From positions 1-37,492 of the forward strand of contig WQSQ01000006.1 of the NCBI GenBank assembly GCA_009787775.1: a DNA stretch of 37,492 nucleotides, written 5' to 3'. The DNA is from Treponema sp. (GTDB lineage: Bacteria; Spirochaetota; Spirochaetia; Treponematales; Breznakiellaceae). How positions within the stretch are numbered: the first letter of the stretch is position 1; every line of letters starts with the position of its first letter. The position numbers and the translations under genes were made by a program. Below the pieces are notes generated by a model, which did no database searches, was not told where the DNA came from, and worked only from the letters and a program-made list of their open reading frames with translations. Shown here piece after piece: positions 8,384 through 18,236 of this stretch.

Positions 8384-9415
8384 ATGAATAATATTAAACT
8401 GCAGTTTGATAAAGAGGAAGTTGTAAAATTAATTAATGCTGTTGCAGAAAAGACATTACGAATTGACTTGACTTGGGACTGGCCCTGCGGGGTTGGGTTC
8501 TACGGTATAACGCGCGCGGCAGAGGTTACTGGAAATACAACCTATACAGAAAAACTAACTGCGTGGGTAGACGAGTACCTGGCGCTTGGGCTTCCTGATA
8601 CAACGGTTAATACCGCTTCCATGGGGCATACTCTATTGTACCTGTATCAGAAGACCGGCAAGTATCTGGAACCGCTGAAAGATACTCTTTCATGGCTGCA
8701 GACAAAGGCAGCGCGTTTCGGAGACAGAGTTTTGCAGCATATTGTATCCTCAAAAAATGATTTCCCTGAACAGGCATGGGCTGATACCCTGTTTATGGCA
8801 GCCTATCTGATGCTCAGATGCGGTATTGAGTTTAAGGATGAAACGCTCATAGAAGACGCGCTGAATCAATATGACTGGCACATCAAATATCTGCAGAACC
8901 CTGCAACAGGTCTTTGGTATCACGGTTACAACAACATTGAAAAAAATAACATGTCGGGCTTTTACTGGGCGCGTGCCAACGCGTGGGCGGCGTATACAGT
9001 AAGCATGGCAAACAGAATTCTTCCAAAACCATATTTATATCCCGCATGGGCAGGCATGGTAGCATCGCTGAGAGATCAGCTCAGTTCAGTCAAGTATCTT
9101 CAAACTGACGAAGGCTTATGGCGTACAATTCTGGATGACGAAGAATCATACGGAGAGGTATCAGCCACCGCCGGAATCGGCGCCGCAATGCTTAATAATG
9201 ACAATCCGCTTCATACCAAATATGTTCAAAAAGCGCTTGACGCGGTTTTAAATAACATAACTGAAGACGGACGTGTATTGAATGTATCAGGCGGCACCGC
9301 GGTTATGAAAGACCGCGAAGGTTACCTCCGAATACCCAAAGACTGGGTACAAGGATGGGGACAAGGGCTTGCTCTTGCGTTTTTATCTGCCGCTCTGGTT
9401 TCCGCAGAAAGATAA
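8384..9415 (+). CDS. Glycoside hydrolase family 105-like protein (unsaturated rhamnogalacturonyl hydrolase/YteR type)
   Basis: 343 aa: WPCGVGFYGITRAAEVTG, QAWADTLFMAAYLMLRCG, YHGYNN...SGFYWARANAWAAYT, typical alpha6/alpha6-barrel GH105/GH88-like motifs. Confidence 0.82.
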   Translation: MNNIKLQFDKEEVVKLINAVAEKTLRIDLTWDWPCGVGFYGITRAAEVTGNTTYTEKLTAWVDEYLALGLPDTTVNTASMGHTLLYLYQKTGKYLEPLKDTLSWLQTKAARFGDRVLQHIVSSKNDFPEQAWADTLFMAAYLMLRCGIEFKDETLIEDALNQYDWHIKYLQNPATGLWYHGYNNIEKNNMSGFYWARANAWAAYTVSMANRILPKPYLYPAWAGMVASLRDQLSSVKYLQTDEGLWRTILDDEESYGEVSATAGIGAAMLNNDNPLHTKYVQKALDAVLNNITEDGRVLNVSGGTAVMKDREGYLRIPKDWVQGWGQGLALAFLSAALVSAER

Positions 9416-9597
9416 AGGCTGTTAATAAACCTGTTTGTAAGGATGCGGGTGTAAAACCCTTGCAGAAGGATTAATTTATTTTTAGTTCCTGGTCATGCAA
9501 TACCGCATATTCGCTCCATATATAACAAAGTTTTTTAATTCAAAATCTCAATCAAAAAACACTTTCCGGGAAAACCTTCCATTGGAGGAGAAAAAAT

Positions 9598-10213
9598 ATG
9601 GCTAAACTGCTGATGGATGCGGACATATTGCCGCCGAGCGACGATTGGATTTTCAAGGTTTTGCTTACTCATCCGGAAGCGAAAAAGGTCCTTATTGATG
9701 TTATCTCAACAGTTATTGAACGAAATGTTGTTGATGTACAGGTAAGAAACATTGAAATGCCGGTAATGGATACAGATGAAAAGCAGGCGCGTTTTGATGT
9801 TGACTGTGTAATTGATACAGAGGACGGAGAACAGCTTAGCGATCAGATTAATATGGTGATTATCGAACTAAGTAAATTGAACGAGGCATTTATGGAACCT
9901 GTAGAAAGCCTGACATCATTTGAAAAATGGTCATTATTTTTAAGATACACACAGGAGCCTATGTACAGGAACTAGATCAATGATATTAACTGATAAAGAG
10001 GAGATTGGCATGGCGGCTTCATTATTACAGGAAATCAGTCAGGATGAACGCGAACGCGCGAGACTGCGAAGCCAGCGAATGTACGAGGCAGACAGAATCT
10101 CTGACTTGCTTACTGCTGAGGAGAATGGAGCAACAGGAGGCAGAACTGAAGGTATTTCCATACCTTCATTATTTGTTGTTTTGTTTGCTTTATTTAGTAT
10201 GAACACGCCCTAG
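9598..10213 (+). pseudogene. Decayed Rpn/PD-(D/E)XK (PDDEXK_2) family transposase-like gene
   Basis: LPPSDDWIFKVLLTHPEAKKVLIDVIS N-terminus; nuclease core appears deleted at VID|TEDGEQLSDQINMVIIELSKLNE; stop after RYTQEPMYRN, then continuation in another frame (TDKEEIGMAASLLQEISQDERERARLRSQRMYEADRISDLL). Confidence 0.75.
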
Positions 10214-10254
10214 AAACTTAATACTAAAAAACACTGGACAATATTAACGGGAAA

Positions 10255-11775
10255 TTAAATCCCGTAAATTTTAGAATATTTTTCTTTAATATAATTTAGG
10301 AACGGATCAATCGACAGTTCTTCTCCTGTAACTTTCTTTAACAGTTCGCCGGGAGCTAACCGTCTGCCCCATTTATGAATATTATCACGAAGCCAATCAT
10401 GAATGGGTAAAAAATCCCCTTTAGTTACTAGGTCTTCAAAGCTGGAAATATCTGCTTTTAGCTTTCCAAAGAATTGCAGCCCGTAAAGGTTGCCAAGAGC
10501 GTAACTGGGAAAATATCCAAAAGAACCATGCGACCAGTGGACATCCTGAAGGACACCTTCCGAATCGGTATCAGGAATAATGCCGAGATATTCTTTCATT
10601 TTTGCCCGCCAAATGGATGGAAGCTCACTTGTTTTAATCGCTCCGGAAAACAACCCCTGCTCCAGTTCAAAACGAAGTATAATATGCAGGCAGTAACTTA
10701 CTTCGTCAGCTTCTACGCGTATTAACGAAGGTTTTGCAAGATTAACCGCTTTATAAAAATCATATGCCTTAACATTGTCAAAACGCTTTGGGATACATTC
10801 TTTTAACAGTGGAAATAATCCTTCCCAGAAAGGGAGGCTTCGGCCTATTACATTTTCCCATAAACGGGATTGAGACTCATGAACTCCCATTGACGCGCCG
10901 TCCGCAAGACACGAAAGGCGTATTTCTTCAGGAATATTCAGTTCATAAAAAGCATGGCCGCATTCATGAATTGTGGAAAAAATTGACGAAAGAAAATTAT
11001 CTGGAAAATAACGGGTTGTAATGCGGACATCATTTGAACCTAACGTAGTAGTAAACGGATGGGCGCTGATATCAAGTCGGCCTCTCTTTGTGTTAAAGCC
11101 AAGATACTTCATAAGCTCCATGTTGAATTTTGATTGAACTTCTGCGCTAAACTCATCGTTTAAAAATGAACAATCCGGTTCTGGTTTCATTGCGATATCT
11201 TTTAATAAAGATGAAAGCCTCTCCCTTAGCGGAGTAAAAACTGAAGCGATTTCAAAAACGCCCATGTTTGGCTCATATATATCCAAAAGACCGTCATACA
11301 CTTTGTTCTTAAAACCCCAGTACAAAGAACGTTTTCTTGCGAAATCAATCATATTTTCAAGATGAGGCAGGAAAGCTGCGAAATTGTTATCACGCCTTGC
11401 CTGTACCCATGCTGCCTGTGAAACGCCTTCCGCTTTTGCGGCTGCTGTTACAAAGTCCAACGGCAGCTTTTCTTCCCTGTCGTAGTCCATGCGCATTCTT
11501 CGCAGATAATCCCTTTCCAGTTCCGGCAGTTTTTCATCACCTCGTGGATTATCTGTTGTAGAGCCCAATTCTTCAAGAAGCCGCTCTGTTTCTAAAGATG
11601 TAAAACGTTCATGGTGAAGGCTTTCCAATAGCGCAAGCTGTTCGGAACGTTCTTCCACTCCGAGAGAAGGAAGATATGTCTCAAGGTCCCAGTGCAAAAG
11701 AGAAGCGGTACGTTCAAGCAAACGGCATTCCCTGTCTATAGCATGAAGTTTTTCCAGTAATGCTTTTTTATCCAT
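10255..11775 (-). CDS. Carboxypeptidase Taq-type metallopeptidase (M32)
   Basis: 506 aa with HECGHAFYE zinc motif and M32-typical segments (DIYEPNMGVFEIASVF, HPFTTTLGSNDVRITTRY, GASMGVHESQSRLWENVIGRS). Confidence 0.95.
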   Translation of the reverse strand: MDKKALLEKLHAIDRECRLLERTASLLHWDLETYLPSLGVEERSEQLALLESLHHERFTSLETERLLEELGSTTDNPRGDEKLPELERDYLRRMRMDYDREEKLPLDFVTAAAKAEGVSQAAWVQARRDNNFAAFLPHLENMIDFARKRSLYWGFKNKVYDGLLDIYEPNMGVFEIASVFTPLRERLSSLLKDIAMKPEPDCSFLNDEFSAEVQSKFNMELMKYLGFNTKRGRLDISAHPFTTTLGSNDVRITTRYFPDNFLSSIFSTIHECGHAFYELNIPEEIRLSCLADGASMGVHESQSRLWENVIGRSLPFWEGLFPLLKECIPKRFDNVKAYDFYKAVNLAKPSLIRVEADEVSYCLHIILRFELEQGLFSGAIKTSELPSIWRAKMKEYLGIIPDTDSEGVLQDVHWSHGSFGYFPSYALGNLYGLQFFGKLKADISSFEDLVTKGDFLPIHDWLRDNIHKWGRRLAPGELLKKVTGEELSIDPFLNYIKEKYSKIYGI

Positions 11776-11793
11776 ATGGTTTCTCCTTAATTT

Positions 11794-12186
11794 TTATGGT
11801 TCTAATCCCGGTACATTCCATTCAACGGGAATTCTTACAGGCATTCCTTTTGAATTTACAAATACCCATGTAACTTTCGCATCGACTATTAAATCATCTC
11901 CTCGCCAGATTTGCTGGGAAATTGTGCCGCTGACAGCGCCTTTTTTTACCGGTTTTGATTTTATTAAAAGCTCATCATCTGTAAAAGCCGGTTTTTTATA
12001 ATCAATTTCAATTCGGGAAATATAAGTCCCGTAACCGCTCTCGAATGCCTTTTCATAATCAAAGTTCACATCTTTAAGAAATTCATAACGCGCATATTCC
12101 AGGTAATTTAAATAATTAGCGTTATTAACATGATTATAGCTGTCACATTCGTAAGTTCTGACCTTTAGCATACATTGAGTTTCCAT
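11794..12186 (-). CDS. Acyl-CoA thioesterase, hotdog fold (YbgC/FadM-like)
   Basis: 130 aa: VRTYECDSYNHVNNANYLNYLEYARYEFLKDVN, typical 4HBT motif. Confidence 0.87.
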   Translation of the reverse strand: METQCMLKVRTYECDSYNHVNNANYLNYLEYARYEFLKDVNFDYEKAFESGYGTYISRIEIDYKKPAFTDDELLIKSKPVKKGAVSGTISQQIWRGDDLIVDAKVTWVFVNSKGMPVRIPVEWNVPGLEP

Positions 12187-12195
12187 GTTTTTCTC

Positions 12196-12624
12196 CTATA
12201 ACGCTGAAGTATCACCGGAAACTACATTGGAAGTACAGGCAGGGCAGCGTGTGGCTTCAGGATGCAGCTTGGTTTTACAATAAGGACAAAGAGGCGCAGG
12301 CACATCAGGCTCCTTCTTTTTTTCCCCCAGCGACATCAGCCTGTTCATGACACGAACCAACATAAACACAACAAATGCCATGATTGTAAAGTTAATCACT
12401 GATGTAATAAAAGCGCCGTAGCGCAGGGTAATTCCAAACACGCTTAATACCAGAAAATCGAAATTCTGCCCCGCAAACAATCCAATTATCGGAGACAATA
12501 CATCATCGGTAAGAGACTTCACAACACCTTGAAATGATGAACCTATTATTAAGCCTACAGCCAGGCTCATTACATTCCCGCGCAGAGCAAATTCTTTAAA
12601 TTCATTTAAAAACTTTTTCAGCAT
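12196..12624 (-). CDS. mscL: Large-conductance mechanosensitive channel with C-terminal zinc-ribbon
   Basis: KEFALRGNVMSLAVGLIIGSSFQGVVKSLTDDVLSPIIG...RYGAFITSVINFTIMAFVVFMLVRVMNRL plus CPYCKTKLHPEATRCPAC. Confidence 0.95.
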   Translation of the reverse strand: MLKKFLNEFKEFALRGNVMSLAVGLIIGSSFQGVVKSLTDDVLSPIIGLFAGQNFDFLVLSVFGITLRYGAFITSVINFTIMAFVVFMLVRVMNRLMSLGEKKKEPDVPAPLCPYCKTKLHPEATRCPACTSNVVSGDTSAL

Positions 12625-12681
12625 AAATATCCTTTCTGTATTGTGATTATCTAACTATAAAAAAAAATTGAATAATTTACA

Positions 12682-12969
12682 ATGGAAGCGATTGGCTGGA
12701 TTCCGATTATTCCTGAAGGGTCGCTGCTATTTGATGTTTTAAAATATTTGCTTCATTTTCTAATGTTTATCATATGCAAGGGTATTAACTATAATACGTG
12801 TGATATATTTTTTCATGTTTCTGCTTCCGGCTTAAAGCCTGAAGCTCTTCACCCTGAAAAATCAGAAGTTGCCGACACAATTTTCTTTAAACCGGATGAG
12901 ATTGATTTTTCGGATTTTGCATTTCAATCAACTGTAAAAGCAGTAAAGGATTCCTTGGATAGTCATTAA
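12682..12969 (+). pseudogene. Possible remnant of a NUDIX-type hydrolase (C-terminal part only)
   Basis: EVADTIFFKPDEIDFSDFAFQSTVKAVKDSL resembles NUDIX C-terminal segment; no NUDIX box GX5EX7REUXEEXGU in this ORF. Confidence 0.3.
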
Positions 12970-13024
12970 GTAATTAAATGTTTTTTGCCTACATTTCGGA
13001 TTACTTGACTATTTTGTAATTTCT

Positions 13025-13624
13025 TTGCATCTTGATCATATGTTAAAAGGAAGTCCATCTGTTAATTTCTCCATACCCAGCGAGTACCGCAGAGCAACAG
13101 AACGTTTGTTCCCAAAAGATGGGTTTTCAAAAGGCCAGAAACCTGACATAAAGGCCGTCAGCGAATTTGCCAAGTCTCTTGGAATCGGTGTTGAATATCA
13201 GCGTCTTCTTTCGCTGGATCAGAACAGTGTTGAATTACGGAGATTCCTCATAAATTTTCAAAATAATATTAATTTGCTTATCAGGAAAACCTGGGTTGAA
13301 AAATCCGACGAAATACGCAAGGATTCGCTGCAGGATGTAATTCCCCTGTTTATGTGTACAATTGAGCAGGCTGATTATTGCAAAGCAATCGAAGACTTCA
13401 GCAGGATACTTGACGAGCTGGCGTATTTGTTTTTTGGTATTCAAAGTGAAAAAAATGATTTTACCGAATACACATTCCGCATTGATGCGCAAATGGGGCT
13501 TTTTTGGCTGTACGGCAGCAAGCTTGAATTTTTAATAGAGCTATATGAAAAAAATATAGACAGCAGCGATAAAATTTTATGGGCTGTTTTGCTTCTTGGA
13601 CTTTGTTATCTGACGAATTTCTAA
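13025..13624 (+). CDS. Conserved hypothetical protein directly upstream of glnS
   Basis: 199-aa ORF with coding-like composition ending 11 bp before glnS; family not recognised. Confidence 0.65.
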   Translation: MHLDHMLKGSPSVNFSIPSEYRRATERLFPKDGFSKGQKPDIKAVSEFAKSLGIGVEYQRLLSLDQNSVELRRFLINFQNNINLLIRKTWVEKSDEIRKDSLQDVIPLFMCTIEQADYCKAIEDFSRILDELAYLFFGIQSEKNDFTEYTFRIDAQMGLFWLYGSKLEFLIELYEKNIDSSDKILWAVLLLGLCYLTNF

Positions 13625-13634
13625 AGGATTTTTT

Positions 13635-15416
13635 ATGAATAATACAGAAGAAGCCTCAAATGACGGTGTCAGCCTAACGGATGCGTTGGGCGGCTGTCCG
13701 GCTGCATGTAATGACTTTATCAGCGAACATATAAAAGAGGATCTTGCCACAGGGCGGTATAGCTATGTGCATACGCGTTTTCCGCCGGAACCTAACGGCT
13801 GGCTGCACATCGGCCATTGTAAAGCATTTATGATCGATTTTAACATGGCGGAAAAGTTCGGCGGAAAATGCAATCTCCGCTTTGACGATACTAACCCAGA
13901 GAAAGAAGATATTTCATATGTTGATGCAATAAAGCGGGATATCAAATGGATGGGGTTTGATTGGGAAAATCGTGAGTTTTATGCTTCGGATTATTACGAC
14001 TATCTTTACGAACTGGCAGTAAAAATAATTAAAAAAGGCAAAGCCTATGTTGATGATCTAAATGACGAAGAAATAAGGGAGTATCGGGGGACAGCGGCGG
14101 ATAAGAATAACATATCTGTAACACCGCCTGGAAAGAACAGCCCTTACAGAGAAAGATCTGTTGAAGAAAACATTGACCTGTTTACAAGGATGCGCGCAGG
14201 CGAATATCCTGACGGAGCCAAAACCCTTCGGGCAAAAATTGACATGACGCATCCGAATCTGATTATGCGTGATCCTGTAATGTACCGTATCAGACGCGAA
14301 CATCATTATCGTACAGGCGGCGCATGGTGTATTTACCCTATGTATGATTTTCAGCATCCGTTATCTGACGCAAAAGAAGGTATAACCCACTCTCTCTGCT
14401 CGCTCGAATACGAAATACACCGCCCGCTTTACGACTGGTTTATACGCGAAGCGGAGGTGTTTCCATCGCGCCAGATTGAGTTTGCACGCCTCAATTTAAC
14501 CTATACTGTCATGAGTAAGCGCTGGCTTTTAAAACTTGTACAGGATAAATATGTGTCAGGCTGGGATGATCCCCGTATGCCGACAATTGCAGGGCTTCGC
14601 AGAAGAGGCTATACGCCGCAGGCTATCCGCGGTTTTGTCTCGCAGGTCGGCATTGCAAAGACAGACAGTATGGCTGATATCGCCTTTCTTGAGTACTGCC
14701 TTCGCGAAGACTTAAACAGGAGGACACTACGCGTAATGGCGGTTTTGCGTCCGCTTAAGCTCATTATAGAAAATTGGGATGATAAGAAGACAGAGGATAT
14801 AGAAGCTGTTAACAATCCTGAAGATGAATCCGCAGGAAAACGCCTTGTTCCTTTTTCGCGCGAACTCATGATTGAACGCGATGATTTTGAAGAAGTTCCT
14901 CCTCCCAGATACTTCAGGCTGTTTCCTGGTAACTCTGTTCGCCTGCGCTATGCGTACATTGTTACATGTACTGGTTTTGACAAAGATGCGGACGGTAATA
15001 TCACTGCAGTGCGCTGTACATACGATCCTCAGACAAAGGGCGGAAATGCCGGCAGCAGCGCTGATAACCGCAAGGTGAAGGGAACAATCCACTGGGTATC
15101 CGCTTCTCATTCAATACCGATTGAAGCGCGGTTGTACGATTACCTTTTTAGTAAAGAACGCCCAATGGAGATTACAGCGCGTGCGGACGGATCGCCCGGT
15201 GAATTTACAGATAACATTAATCCCTGTTCGCTGGAAATTATTTCCGGTGCATTCGGAGAATGTGCGATTTCGAAAGCCGCTCCCGGAGACATATATCAGT
15301 TTGAGCGTCTTGGCTATTTCGCGCGTGATCCTGATACAGGAAAGAACGGCAGGCCTGTATTTAACAGGACAGTCGGACTTCGCGATACATGGGGAAAGAT
15401 TGTCAAAAAAAATTAA
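13635..15416 (+). CDS. glnS: Glutaminyl-tRNA synthetase
   Basis: 593 aa: RFPPEPNGWLHIGHCKA (HIGH), CNLRFDDTNPEKED, TVMSKRWL (KMSKS variant), TPQAIRGFVSQVGIAK. Confidence 0.96.
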   Translation: MNNTEEASNDGVSLTDALGGCPAACNDFISEHIKEDLATGRYSYVHTRFPPEPNGWLHIGHCKAFMIDFNMAEKFGGKCNLRFDDTNPEKEDISYVDAIKRDIKWMGFDWENREFYASDYYDYLYELAVKIIKKGKAYVDDLNDEEIREYRGTAADKNNISVTPPGKNSPYRERSVEENIDLFTRMRAGEYPDGAKTLRAKIDMTHPNLIMRDPVMYRIRREHHYRTGGAWCIYPMYDFQHPLSDAKEGITHSLCSLEYEIHRPLYDWFIREAEVFPSRQIEFARLNLTYTVMSKRWLLKLVQDKYVSGWDDPRMPTIAGLRRRGYTPQAIRGFVSQVGIAKTDSMADIAFLEYCLREDLNRRTLRVMAVLRPLKLIIENWDDKKTEDIEAVNNPEDESAGKRLVPFSRELMIERDDFEEVPPPRYFRLFPGNSVRLRYAYIVTCTGFDKDADGNITAVRCTYDPQTKGGNAGSSADNRKVKGTIHWVSASHSIPIEARLYDYLFSKERPMEITARADGSPGEFTDNINPCSLEIISGAFGECAISKAAPGDIYQFERLGYFARDPDTGKNGRPVFNRTVGLRDTWGKIVKKN

Positions 15417-17005
15417 ATATTAGAAGCAGATGTTATCTCTTCTATTAGATTCTTGAATTCTTTTTTTTCATCATTTGAAAGTATGTCCGCAGAATAGAGC
15501 GCTTTTTCAAAGAGTTCTCCGCAACGAATAATGCCAGTGTTTTGTTTCTGTATAAAAAGATTGTTATCAGCAGAAGAAACAATAACGGGCGATGCTTCGG
15601 AAAGATAAATGCAGTACTCCATAGGAGCATGAGAAGGTTTCCATGCAGTACCCCGCACATTTGCACCCCATATAATCAGGCGGGCAAAAAGAGTCACGCT
15701 TTTTTGCACATCGCGTCTTTTGCCCGCTGAATACGCGTTTAAAATATTTCTTGCTGTGCGGTTTATATCTTCGTCATTGTATCTGTTAAGCTTCATATCT
15801 TTGTTTTTTTTCAGATGGGTAAAAAAAGAAAATATTACATTTACTATGCTTGTATACCATTCCTTAATTATCAGAATTAATCTGCGGAAAAAAGGTAAAT
15901 TCCTGACATCAGCCCTGTTAAGCAAAGGCGAAATCATAAATTTTATAAACAAGACCGAAACAAGAATAATCAGACCGTATTTTAAAATAAGTGAACCGTA
16001 TTTTAAAATTAAGTCCCAAATCGGAGAAGATGGGGGCTCTTCGCCGAACTGAGGGAGTCCCTGCGGAATACCTTCGTTTATAAACGGATCTATTTTTTCA
16101 GGTTGTTCGGCCTGCATTGGAGTTCGTCTGAAAAGCGAGAACAGCCATGCGAAAAAAGCCATGATAACCGAGAAGGGAATTATACTGTTGTTTGATGCAA
16201 GAAGGGAAGCTATAACAAAGCCAGATAAAGACAATACAATTATAGCCAATACGCGTTTTATCCTATCGTTGCCTGAAAGGTTAATGCCTTCTCCTGCGTA
16301 ATATTGCTCCCATTTAATAATCGCAAAAAGTCCGTGAATGCACACTCCGCTTATCAATATTATCACAAGTAAAAAATATAATGGCAGCGGTATTGTTATT
16401 TTAAAAATTACGCAGGAGAGGGCGAGAATGCCGATAATACCAAGTTGAAAAAAATAACTGCGCTGCGCTTTATTAATATTTTCATCTGTATATTGAAGCA
16501 ACGCTGAATCTTCAAATAACTTTTCCTTAAGAGTCTGTCCTTCATATTGTTCCGAAATTGCTTCGAACTGTTTGCGGGCGTAAAATAACTGTTTGAGTAT
16601 AATTACATAAACCCATGCATAAAGAGCGCATAAAGAAGCCGGAATGTTCGCATAATTCGGCAGAAACCGTTCTGTAAAATGTTTTTCAGAGAAGAATAAC
16701 GATGCCAATATATAAACCAATATTATAATGATAATTCCGCCGCGGATGTTTGCCGGCTTATGGCTGGATTTGATATCTTTCATAAAGTCAAAATAAAAAG
16801 AAGCTGCGATTGCGCCTGTTGCGCCTCCTGTAATCAGGTAAATTGAATGTAAATGAGCGGAGGCAAGCGCTTCAAGCAAATATATAAACGCGGCAAGCAC
16901 TGTCAAAGGCATGTAAATTGCCAAAATGGAATATATGGGGCTGCTGGAAAGCAGGCTGTTATCCGATCTTTTTGCCGGAAGACTTCCGGTGTCAGATGAT
17001 TTCAT
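15413..17005 (-). CDS. Multi-pass membrane protein with C-terminal DUF4129-like domain
   Basis: 530 aa, many hydrophobic segments, C-terminus NILNAYSAGKRRDVQKSVTLFARLIIWG...; last gene of a moxR-DUF58 operon. Confidence 0.65.
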   Translation of the reverse strand: MKSSDTGSLPAKRSDNSLLSSSPIYSILAIYMPLTVLAAFIYLLEALASAHLHSIYLITGGATGAIAASFYFDFMKDIKSSHKPANIRGGIIIIILVYILASLFFSEKHFTERFLPNYANIPASLCALYAWVYVIILKQLFYARKQFEAISEQYEGQTLKEKLFEDSALLQYTDENINKAQRSYFFQLGIIGILALSCVIFKITIPLPLYFLLVIILISGVCIHGLFAIIKWEQYYAGEGINLSGNDRIKRVLAIIVLSLSGFVIASLLASNNSIIPFSVIMAFFAWLFSLFRRTPMQAEQPEKIDPFINEGIPQGLPQFGEEPPSSPIWDLILKYGSLILKYGLIILVSVLFIKFMISPLLNRADVRNLPFFRRLILIIKEWYTSIVNVIFSFFTHLKKNKDMKLNRYNDEDINRTARNILNAYSAGKRRDVQKSVTLFARLIIWGANVRGTAWKPSHAPMEYCIYLSEASPVIVSSADNNLFIQKQNTGIIRCGELFEKALYSADILSNDEKKEFKNLIEEITSASNI

Positions 17006-18236
17006 AACCGCTTTCCTTTATCTGGTACCGGGGAGAGTTGCCGGGAACTATTGGGAGCAACGTTTTTTCGTCTATAACAAGGTATTCCAGTGAAAGATGA
17101 TGTTTTTTCAGCATATTAAGAGTGATATACGCCTCATTTCCGAGATCAGGTCCTACATACAGGTATCTTGTTCCGTAAGAAAGCTGCCTGCCGAAATTAA
17201 TTATTGTCATCAGGCTGTTATATATATACTCAGGATCGCCTGTTTGTATTCCTGTATCTGCAGGGCTTGACCAATCCAGCGCTGAAAGGCGTTCAAGGAT
17301 TGGAATTAGCGTGAAAGTCGCGGGGGATATAACGCAAATACCTTCATCCTGGCATGATTTATAGATAATGATGCCAAGCGTCTGTCTTTCCCTTGAAGAT
17401 TTTAAACAAAGAGCTGCAGCTGCTTCAATTGTCCGTTCAAGAGCTTGCCTTCTGTTTCTTTTTGGATATGCATTATAACCAACATTTAGAAATATCATAA
17501 CAGGAAATGAAGCGGCAGCGTCGTATTCATTTACAAGAAGACCGCAGGATTGTGTCTGAGATCCTGTTGATATATGAGCGCTTGCTTTCCAATTGATTCT
17601 CCGCCTTTCATCCCCGTGATTATACGGGCGAAGCGATCTGTAACGTGTAATATCCTCGAACAGCGGATTGGTGCTGATAATATTTCCAAGCGGAGTGCCT
17701 TTAATTTTTTTTAGATTAATTGAACGGACCGAGGGATAAACATAAAGCTTTGTTGTTTCCCCGGCTGTCAGGTGAAACGGAAACAGACCTAGAGGATCGG
17801 CTCCCTTGATTACCGCAGGACCGATGGAAAACACACCCCTTTCTGCGCATAATCCTTCCCAGCGGAGATAAGTCCATGTATGTCTGAATAAAGTACAGAA
17901 TGTTTTTGTCATTCTGATTACTGATAGATCGCCTGGTATGTCTCCTGCGACCAGCATAAAGGCGGGAAGCAATCCATGATTTTCAATTTTTAATTCGATG
18001 CGCACCCATTCATGACGGAATACCCGAAGTTCGCAGTCCATGCGTTTTACTTTAATGTTTCTTATCAGATATTCAGAGTATAATTTTGAACTTGCAAAGA
18101 TAAAAATAAAAAACAGGCAAAAGAACTGTACCATCGCCGCCGGAGTGAAAATAAAGACGAGAGATAATAAAATTATTCCGAAGATTAAAAATTTTTTCCC
18201 CGGCAGTTTTATTTTATCCCAATGAGAGACGCTCAT
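16992..18236 (-). CDS. DUF58 domain-containing protein
   Basis: 414 aa: PLGLFPFHLTAGETTKLYVYPSVRSI, DITRYRSLRPYNHGDERRRINWKASAHI, typical DUF58. Confidence 0.9.
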   Translation of the reverse strand: MSVSHWDKIKLPGKKFLIFGIILLSLVFIFTPAAMVQFFCLFFIFIFASSKLYSEYLIRNIKVKRMDCELRVFRHEWVRIELKIENHGLLPAFMLVAGDIPGDLSVIRMTKTFCTLFRHTWTYLRWEGLCAERGVFSIGPAVIKGADPLGLFPFHLTAGETTKLYVYPSVRSINLKKIKGTPLGNIISTNPLFEDITRYRSLRPYNHGDERRRINWKASAHISTGSQTQSCGLLVNEYDAAASFPVMIFLNVGYNAYPKRNRRQALERTIEAAAALCLKSSRERQTLGIIIYKSCQDEGICVISPATFTLIPILERLSALDWSSPADTGIQTGDPEYIYNSLMTIINFGRQLSYGTRYLYVGPDLGNEAYITLNMLKKHHLSLEYLVIDEKTLLPIVPGNSPRYQIKESGYEII

